This document shows positions 58,283 through 64,000 of a stretch of 64,000 nucleotides of DNA, in pieces. Positions within the stretch are counted from its first letter, which is position 1, and the number at the start of each line of letters is the position of its first letter. The DNA is taken from assembly GCA_964017185.1 (NCBI GenBank), contig OZ024870.1, positions 26,807,621 to 26,871,620 on the forward strand. Reading direction: 5' to 3'. The notes below the pieces were generated by a model, which saw only the letters and a program-made list of their open reading frames with translations, was not told where the DNA came from and did no database searches. Source of the DNA: Rugalucina vietnamica. Lineage: Eukaryota; Mollusca; Bivalvia; Lucinida; Lucinidae. Both the position numbers and the translations under genes were made by a program.

Positions 58283-61200
58283 GTAAAATTATCAACTTTT
58301 CTTTCAATATTAGTTACAGTAGCCTGCTCACTGACTTACAGTCAGGTGCCCACTTGCATATATAATGCTTGCTTCAATCCAGTATGTTGTGCCATTGATG
58401 ATATCATTTTTTTTCCTTTTTGCTTTACTGGGTCGATCAGTTTCTGACCATAACGTCAGGAGCTGTTGAAATGTGACTTGCTCGCTTGCTCAAGGCCACA
58501 ACAAATGATGCCCCGACTGAGGCTCAAACATGGGACCTTTTGGACCAGAATTCTAGACTTTACTTAACACTCTCAGTCTGCTACACTTTTTAACAGAGCC
58601 ACTGTGATTTTTACCTGTACTCGACACCATAGTAAGTCTCAGACTTCTTCAGGTGCTTTTCGATTTGGTTAGGTGCTTTTTGATTTGTGCATGATGGCAC
58701 CATCATAGTGAAGATAAAGGATAGCAATTTATCACCCTTAGCAGTAATTTGGGTGAGACTTTAGACCTGAGGTGTCATCTCCATATGACCATAGCAGCTG
58801 TTGGTGGGACATTAACACATTTAAGCCTGGCATCCTTTTTATGGGACATAGGCAAACAGTATAGCCCCAGATTTGACTGGGGCTATTCTGTTTGCTTAAC
58901 AAAAATTCATCGAAAAATGGGATAAAAATTAAAAATTACTCCTGACACCCCTAAAAATGAAAGTGGACTCATCCAATTGATAATGATTGGAGAATCCATT
59001 TGTCAAATATGGGTTAAACAACATCACAACAACTGCATCATTTGAGTTTGTGACCACCGGTGAAGTATTCTTAAACCTTTAGGCCTGAAGATGATCACCA
59101 TTATCCTTTTGGCATCCAAACTTTTATAATGACTATTGTTTGTACACAAGTCATTCTATTATTTTGCAGGTGAAAGCTGTTGTACTTGATCCCACCAATG
59201 AGTTTAATGTGGATAGGACACTCACTAAAGAAGATGTTCAAAAACTTATTAAGGTATGGTAGATCATTAGATAATAGATAGATAATAGCCAGGGGCCAGT
59301 TGTTCAAAATTAACGATGACTTTAGTTAACGATTTGTTAAAATTTCAAATGGCAATATTACAAATACACTGTTATTTTTCGTTGAAAAAATGTGAGAATC
59401 CTTTGCAATGCAAATGTATTTGCCTTTGAAGTCAATATATAGTTAACAAATTGAGGGCTAATAACAACAGCGTTAAGCTAACAAAGTTTTGAACAACTGG
59501 CCCCAGATCATAAGGAACATGTTGGTATGCTTTAAACGAAGAACTTGAAATGAATATCAGTTTGTCCAACAGGTCAGACGCAAACCGAGCTGTACAAGCA
59601 CAGAAGATGGCTAGTCTCAGGCTTGAAATTTTAGATTTGGAACAATTAGAAATTGTACTATCCGTGTAGCGAAAACAAAGGTGCTGATCAGCTTCGCAGT
59701 TACTGCGAAGCTGATCTGCGCCTTTGTTTTCGCATATGCAAAATGTTGGTTTTCTCATGGTGCGGCTCATTTATTTTTTTCACAGCTATGTGTGGACAGA
59801 TTAATGGACACGAGATCTCCAGCTCTGGATACGGTCAAAATGCAAGTCTACTTTGATATGAACTACACAACTAGAGGTACTTTAATCTAAATCGTATGCA
59901 GTTCAACCTCTTAATAACATATATAGCTCACTTTAATGTGATTTCCAGTAAAGCATGCCCATGTCATGGCTCCTACACTCATTTTGCTATACGCCTGTAT
60001 CGAACAACCTCAATAGAACAGTTTCACTTACATGTATAACATAGTATGTATGGACCACAAAGTAATTTAGTGATTTTAGAGGTAAGTAATGCTTTAAATA
60101 TCCTAAAATTTTATACTTCACATTCCAGAGTATTTTCTCATAAAGACGGACATAAGTCTTATGAATATATTCAGTGCCACTTTTGAATCAGAATAAGATT
60201 ATTTATAGAGGTTGATCTTATTCCCTATGTTTTCTAGCTGACTTCCTTGAGGAGCACAGACGTGTTCTGGAGTCCCGTTTACAGCCAGTATTACGTGAGA
60301 TTACAGACAGTCGTGCCCGTACGAGGGAAGAGTTGGAGAGCCTTTACAGGAAGATAGTGTCGGCAGTTCTGCTGAGATCAGGACTTGGCAGTCCGACAGA
60401 TATTGCTGTGGTCAGAGAAGCTACCGGTAGGACACAAGAAGTTTCATTCTTTATGATAACTTGCCCATGCAATGTACAGAGATTTTTTCAGCTATAAAAA
60501 TTGAAAATTTCATTGGAAAACATTTGATATTTTTGCTCAAAACATTGATTGTGGCTACTCGAGGCGGTTCTAACGAGTACCCACAATCTATGATTTGGAG
60601 CAAAAATAAGAAAAATAGGAGTACCCCTTAAACCCCAGTTTTGCTTTATAAAAGTGGGGTATAATGGAGTATATATTACACGGAAGTGTTATCCTAATGG
60701 TTAGATTTCTGTAATGCATATCTTACTTTAGAATCACTCAAAAATTCTTATTAATTTGGTTTTGGTAAAAGTTAATTTTAGAGCCTTTCCAAAAATATCT
60801 AGAACTATGGTATGTTTCTATTCCCATTATTATGTGAAAAGAACAAAAAAGTAAAGCGGTAAATTATGAACAGTGGAAAACCATTCTATAAAAAGACCAC
60901 TTAATATATGAGCCGCCACATCAGAAAACCAACAATCTGCATATAGGAAAACAAAGACGCAGATCAGCTGTGAATGCACAGATTGATTTGTATCAGACCT
61001 GGTTGGAACCACAAATTGTTGGTTTTCTCCTGCGAAGGCTCATATGTTTTTTTTTTTGTTTTTTTTGTTTTTTTTTTTTCAAGTTTTAATGTACTGAAAT
61101 TCCTGTCTTGTAATCTGGGACTCAATTGGGAAATTTCTTATTTTAAATGTGCTTAATATTCAACTGTGTGTTTCAGCTGCCTTACAGAGTGTGTTTCCAC

Positions 61201-63956
61201 AGACCGAGCTGGGAACCTTCATGTCACTGACAAAGAGGGACAAAGAGAGACAACTCTTAGAGCTCACAATGATTGTCACAGGGATCAGGCTGTTCAACAA
61301 AGAGTGTGGCAAAGGGGGAGAGGGGATTGATGATTGTAAGTATATGCATCCACTTAATTCAGCTCTTGAATTTTGCCGAAGCACTTTAAAGGTCATACTT
61401 ATTATTGTATTACTCAGTTCTACATATATGAAAGAGCATACATGGTAAAATGCAATAAAAATGATATGGACTATACTCTAGTTTCATCTAGATAGTGACT
61501 CTTTTAAAGTGACAAAGGAGCCATAGAAAATACTATGTTTACATAGGACACAATACATGTACAGTCAAAACAAAGATTTTTTACAGAACACAGATCAAAT
61601 ATTTTGATGTTATATAGAATTTCAAACAGAGGCTGATATTTTGTAAATTTCTAAAATTCAGACATTTGGTATCCCCATTAAAGACTTGTGTGTTTATAAA
61701 CAGAGAGTATCCACATAAAAGGAAAGCAATACCAGCAATGTGTGTGACAAATGAACCGCATTGTGAGACAATGTGGTTTCCGAACAGGTCCAACACAAAC
61801 CAAATTGTACAAGCACAGAAGATGGCTAGAGGCTTGAAATTTTGGATTTAGAAAGTAGACAAATTGTACTATCCATGTAGCGAAAACAAAGGCCTTGATC
61901 AGCTTCGCGGTTACTGCGAAGCTGATCTGCGCCTTTGGTTTCGCATATGCAGATGGTTGGTTTTCCCATGAGGCAACTCAAGTCACATTCTAAACTAAAA
62001 GTATGATCCTGATTACTGAATGTCTATTCCAGTACCAGCCATATTAAATGAAGCTGTTCCAGCCACAACTCAGAATGTTGATGCCGAGATACAGGCCTCA
62101 CTCAGATCAGCCAATAAATATGCAGGTGAGCTCTCAGATAACACTTTTATTTTGTACGTTGGTGAGGTGGTATTTTGTTCAGTTTTGTTTGGAAACTAAT
62201 GTTGGGACAATTAAATGAGCAAACTTCCTATGAAAAAATGTTGATATACATTTTAACGGTGTACTGACAGCACACTGAAGACTGATTAATGCCAATTTAA
62301 CTTATTTCTTGACAAAGTCTGAGCAGAAAATATGTTCTGGACTTTGATTTCAAACACTTTTCTAGACCATGGCCATCAGTTTTGCTAGCAAATGAACTAT
62401 CAGCCTTCACTGACAAGATTTGAGCTGCATCATGAGAAAACCAACAATCTGCATATGCGAAAACAAAGACGCTGATCAGCTTTGCGGTAATCACAAAGCT
62501 AATCAGCGCCTTTGTTTTTGCTACTCGGATAGTATAATTCTTCTACATTGAATTTAAACAAAATGTTTAGCTTCTAGCCATCACCTGTGATGGTACAGAC
62601 CAATTGGTGTCAGACCTGTTCAAAACCACATCGTTGGTTGTGTCATGACACGGCTCATTTAGGAGACACAATGGCTTCTCTTTATCTTCACTGAGTGCAG
62701 AGCTGCTGTGGGGTTGATTTATAATAGAGCCGCGATGCGAGAAAACCGGTCTTCAGGAGTTCCGACCCGGTCCGACACAAACTGGCCTGTACAGTCCCAG
62801 AAAGCGGCTAGAAGCTTGAGATTTTGGATTTAAGAAGAAGAGGTGTTGTACTATCCGAGTAGGGAAAACAAAGGCGCTGATCAGCTTCACGGTTACCACG
62901 AAGCTGGTCTGTGCCTTTGCTTTCACTAAGGCAAAAACCCTGTTTTCTCATGACGCGGCCCCACTATCTATGTTTTGAGCAAAATTAAGAAAATCTGAAA
63001 AAACAATGTCTGAAAATTTTGTTGTGTCTGACATTTTTACGGCTAAAGGAAAAATATGTATTTTGCTTGGACATGTTTTGGTATAAGGAATTTATTTTAT
63101 TGTCTATTTTCCAGCATTGACAGAGAAGTTACAGTCAGGTGACAACACTGAGGGACCATCTGTACAGCTATTGAAGGAAGCTCTTATAAATACACGGCAA
63201 CATGAGGCATTCCTCAGAGTTATATTGGTAGGGGGTTGCTTTAGCCAGTTTCTGTGAATTATGACATGATCGGCTCATAAGAAAACCAACAAAATTCGTT
63301 GGCGAAAACAAAGACGCAGAGCTGATGTGCAGTTACTGCATAGCTGATCAGTGCCTTTGTTTTTGCTACACGAATAGTACATTCCCTCTTCTTCTTACAT
63401 GCAAAATTCCAAGCTTCTAGCCTGCTTCTCTGACTGTACAGTGCGGTTTGTGTCAGACTAGTTGGAAAGCCATATTGTTCTCTTGTGACGGCTCATATAT
63501 GGTATATTCTGTGATTGATAAATATATACAGTATTTTACAATTTTGCAATGCTTCACCTTATATTGTGTCTTTTGAAAGCATGGTAGGAAATTTAGGGTG
63601 TTCATTTATTTGTAGAAACTATACGAAGAACCTGTCTGCTTTGATAAAATAACTCTAAATATGTTAAAATCAAAATTGTAAGAGTCAGAATTCCTGCATG
63701 ACTGGTGCAGAAAAAAAACAAAACATTCAAATAATCTGATTTAAGGATGTACTTACTAGTGATGATGTACATTTTCATAAGCAGGAATAATATTAAGATA
63801 TGTAAAAGTAAATGTTCTCTTATTTATTGTTCTCAGAATGATGTGATAAGCTGTGCCCAGCAGGTAGAATTACTGGAACAACAGTTGGCAGCTCGTATGG
63901 AACAACTCCAGGCTACAGTACAGTCCAAAACTGCTGTACCCACTGCACAAGTTTAT
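58175..63956 (+). CDS. CFAP206: Cilia- and flagella-associated protein 206, 5' part (8 exons)
   Basis: CFAP206 (FAP206, C6orf165) is an axonemal microtubule-docking protein of radial spoke 3, needed for normal ciliary and sperm beating. Coding exons are 58175-58282, 59170-59253, 59786-59876, 60238-60426, 61177-61335, 62033-62125, 63115-63227 and 63837-63956, all with AG/GT sites and matching phases. The translated order follows vertebrate CFAP206 almost block for block: QAESVIKNIIREIAQECASK, VKAVVLDPTN, KMQVYFDMNYTTR, SLYRKIVSAVLLRSGLGSPT, KERQLLELTMIVTGIRLFNK, CGKGGEGIDD, LLKEALINTRQHEAFLRVIL. About 319 of roughly 620 residues lie in the window, and the rest is beyond the right edge. The ATG at 58175 is 30 bp after a TTTTTCAG acceptor, so a non-coding first exon is expected upstream. 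The DOCK gene lies upstream on the opposite strand. Confidence 0.95.
58808..59016 (-). mobile_element. Family I element
   Basis: Inverted relative to 30571-30800: TTTAAGCCTGGC, GGGACATAGGCAAACAG, GCCCCAGATTTGACTGGGGC stem, CACCCCTAAAAATGAAAGTG, ATATGGGTTAAA. Confidence 0.72.
59170..59253 (+). CDS. CFAP206: CFAP206 exon 2 (coding)
   Basis: 84 bp encoding VKAVVLDPTNEFNVDRTLTK then EDVQKLIK, matching VKAVVLDPSNGFNMDRTLMKSDVQNLVK. Acceptor TTTGCAG, donor GTATGG. Confidence 0.95.
59292..59504. mobile_element. TIR element GGGGCCAGTTGTTCAAA (family G), copy 2
   Basis: GGGGCCAGTTGTTCAAAA..TTTTGAACAACTGGCCCC are perfect 18-bp ends. The central palindrome seen in copy 1 is half lost. Confidence 0.88.
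59562..59771 (+). mobile_element. MITE-A, left-truncated, next to CFAP206 exon 3
   Basis: Starts at GTCCAACAGGTCAGACGC. Palindrome CTTCGCAGTTACTGCGAAG. Right TIR CTCATGGTGCGGCTCAT ends 14 bp before the exon. Confidence 0.9.
59786..59876 (+). CDS. CFAP206: CFAP206 exon 3 (coding)
   Basis: 91 bp encoding LCVDRLMDTRSPALDTVKMQ then VYFDMNYTTR. The acceptor TTTTTCACAG lies only about 15 bp after the right end of a MITE-A copy, so the branch point must be in or next to the transposon. Confidence 0.95.
59905..60070. repeat. Degenerate family H element
   Basis: TTCAACCTCTTAATAACATA on the left and words such as GTATGTATGGACC resemble family H interiors. Right end not recognisable. Confidence 0.4.
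60238..60426 (+). CDS. CFAP206: CFAP206 exon 4 (coding)
   Basis: 189 bp encoding DFLEEHRRVLESRLQPVLRE, ITDSRARTREELESLYRKIV and SAVLLRSGLGSPTDIAVVRE. Acceptor TTTTCTAG, donor GTAGGA. Confidence 0.95.
60455..60705 (+). mobile_element. Family K element
   Basis: AACTTGCCCATGCAATGTAC, CAAAACATTGATTGTGG, GAGGCGGTTCTAACGAGTAC and ACCCCAGTTTTGC align with 26636-26900. The first arm of the GTTAGAACC stem is deleted. Confidence 0.7.
60907..61045 (-). mobile_element. MITE-A, short deletion form
   Basis: GAGCCGCCACATCAG..CTCCTGCGAAGGCTC with one palindrome arm (GACGCAGATCAGCTGTG) only. Confidence 0.85.
61177..61335 (+). CDS. CFAP206: CFAP206 exon 5 (coding)
   Basis: 159 bp encoding AALQSVFPQTELGTFMSLTK, RDKERQLLELTMIVTGIRLF and NKECGKGGEGIDD. 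Acceptor GTTTCAG, donor GTAAGT. Confidence 0.95.
61750..61982 (+). mobile_element. MITE-A
   Basis: Left TIR decayed (GAACCGCATTGTGAG, with CAATGTGG fused), right CCCATGAGGCAACTCAA. Palindrome CTTCGCGGTTACTGCGAAG has one G.T-type mismatch. Confidence 0.88.
62033..62125 (+). CDS. CFAP206: CFAP206 exon 6 (coding)
   Basis: 93 bp encoding LPAILNEAVPATTQNVDAEI then QASLRSANKYA. Acceptor ATTCCAG, donor GTGAGC. Confidence 0.94.
62420..62660 (-). mobile_element. MITE-A
   Basis: GAGCTGCATCATGAG..GTCATGACACGGCTC. Palindrome CTTTGCGGTAATCACAAAG with the paired CTTTG/CAAAG change. Confidence 0.9.
62725..62963 (+). mobile_element. MITE-A
   Basis: GAGCCGCGATGCGAG..CTCATGACGCGGCCC. Palindrome CTTCACGGTTACCACGAAG. 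Confidence 0.9.
63115..63227 (+). CDS. CFAP206: CFAP206 exon 7 (coding)
   Basis: 113 bp encoding ALTEKLQSGDNTEGPSVQLL then KEALINTRQHEAFLRVIL. Acceptor TTTCCAG, donor GTAGGG. Confidence 0.94.
63270..63499 (-). mobile_element. MITE-A
   Basis: GATCGGCTCATAAGAAAACC left, CTCTTGTGACGGCTCATAT right. Palindrome ATGTGCAGTTACTGCATAG, related to the CTGTGCAG type. Confidence 0.85.
63837..63956 (+). CDS. CFAP206: CFAP206 exon 8 (coding)
   Basis: 120 bp encoding NDVISCAQQVELLEQQLAAR then MEQLQATVQSKTAVPTAQVY, matching SDIITGAQEVEMMTKQLGAHLEQLKMTIKSKIAVPTSQVF. Acceptor TTCTCAG, donor GTAAGT. Last exon in the window. Confidence 0.94.
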
Positions 63957-64000
63957 GTAAGTAGTATCAGACAAGATGGGAGAAGTTTTGGTTTGTTAAG

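Overview
The window is animal nuclear DNA: A+T-rich, intron-rich and packed with small non-autonomous transposons. The tRNA-derived SINEs, the many TIR elements and the tandem-unit elements ending in a GACG microsatellite suggest a mollusc, probably a bivalve. That placement is an inference. No prokaryotic genes, rRNA genes or CRISPR arrays were seen.

Two protein-coding genes are supported. (1) A DOCK1/2/5-type (DOCK-A) guanine-nucleotide exchange factor lies on the minus strand from 47444 down to 946. I found 26 coding exons, all with usable splice sites and matching phases (2950 bp, about 983 codons). They cover the N-terminal SH3 domain, the helical linker, the C2-like DHR-1 domain and part of the ARM-like region. 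The first exon is not identified, and the catalytic DHR-2 half lies beyond the left edge. (2) CFAP206, an axonemal radial-spoke protein, lies on the plus strand from 58175 to beyond the right edge (eight coding exons here). The two 5' ends face each other across about 10.7 kb filled with transposons.

Nearly everything else is repetitive. The commonest element, called MITE-A here, has about 40 copies of roughly 240 bp. Its ends are GAGCCGC..TCATGAGAAAACC, and it has a central palindrome whose two arms covary between copies. It is often within 20 bp of a splice site. Four long blocks (2731-4418, 5782-7399, 12351-13887, 24331-25887) are tandem ~455 bp units closed by a GACG microsatellite and a hairpin tail. 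Several solo tails also occur, one at the very start of the window.

A recurrent architecture is a non-autonomous element whose ends are built from clusters of a short private motif in both orientations. I count seven unrelated motif sets: TTACGGTATGGACA (4419-5780), cytosine/guanine-rich TTCGTGCGA-type words (14371-15054), AAATTCGGGG (18307-18918), AATAAGCGGTGC (40345-41169), GTCGTTTCGGCC (47873-49189 and 50749-52550, each with a perfect 8-bp target duplication), CGACGGTCGTGC (49545-50355) and GTACGAGTTGACC (52185-52345 and 56405-57085). Other items are a miniature LTR retrotransposon with three LTRs nested in a MITE-A copy (54132-54843), a LINE fragment with PHD-like and endonuclease segments (52880-53850), a 151-bp tandem array (10103-11445), four SINEs, and several nested insertions with clean target duplications that give a relative chronology.

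Two places show partial duplication of DOCK exons inside introns: the 3' end of the 946-1139 exon with its splice donor is repeated downstream, and a frameshifted copy of the 34097-34217 exon lies at 33797-33885.
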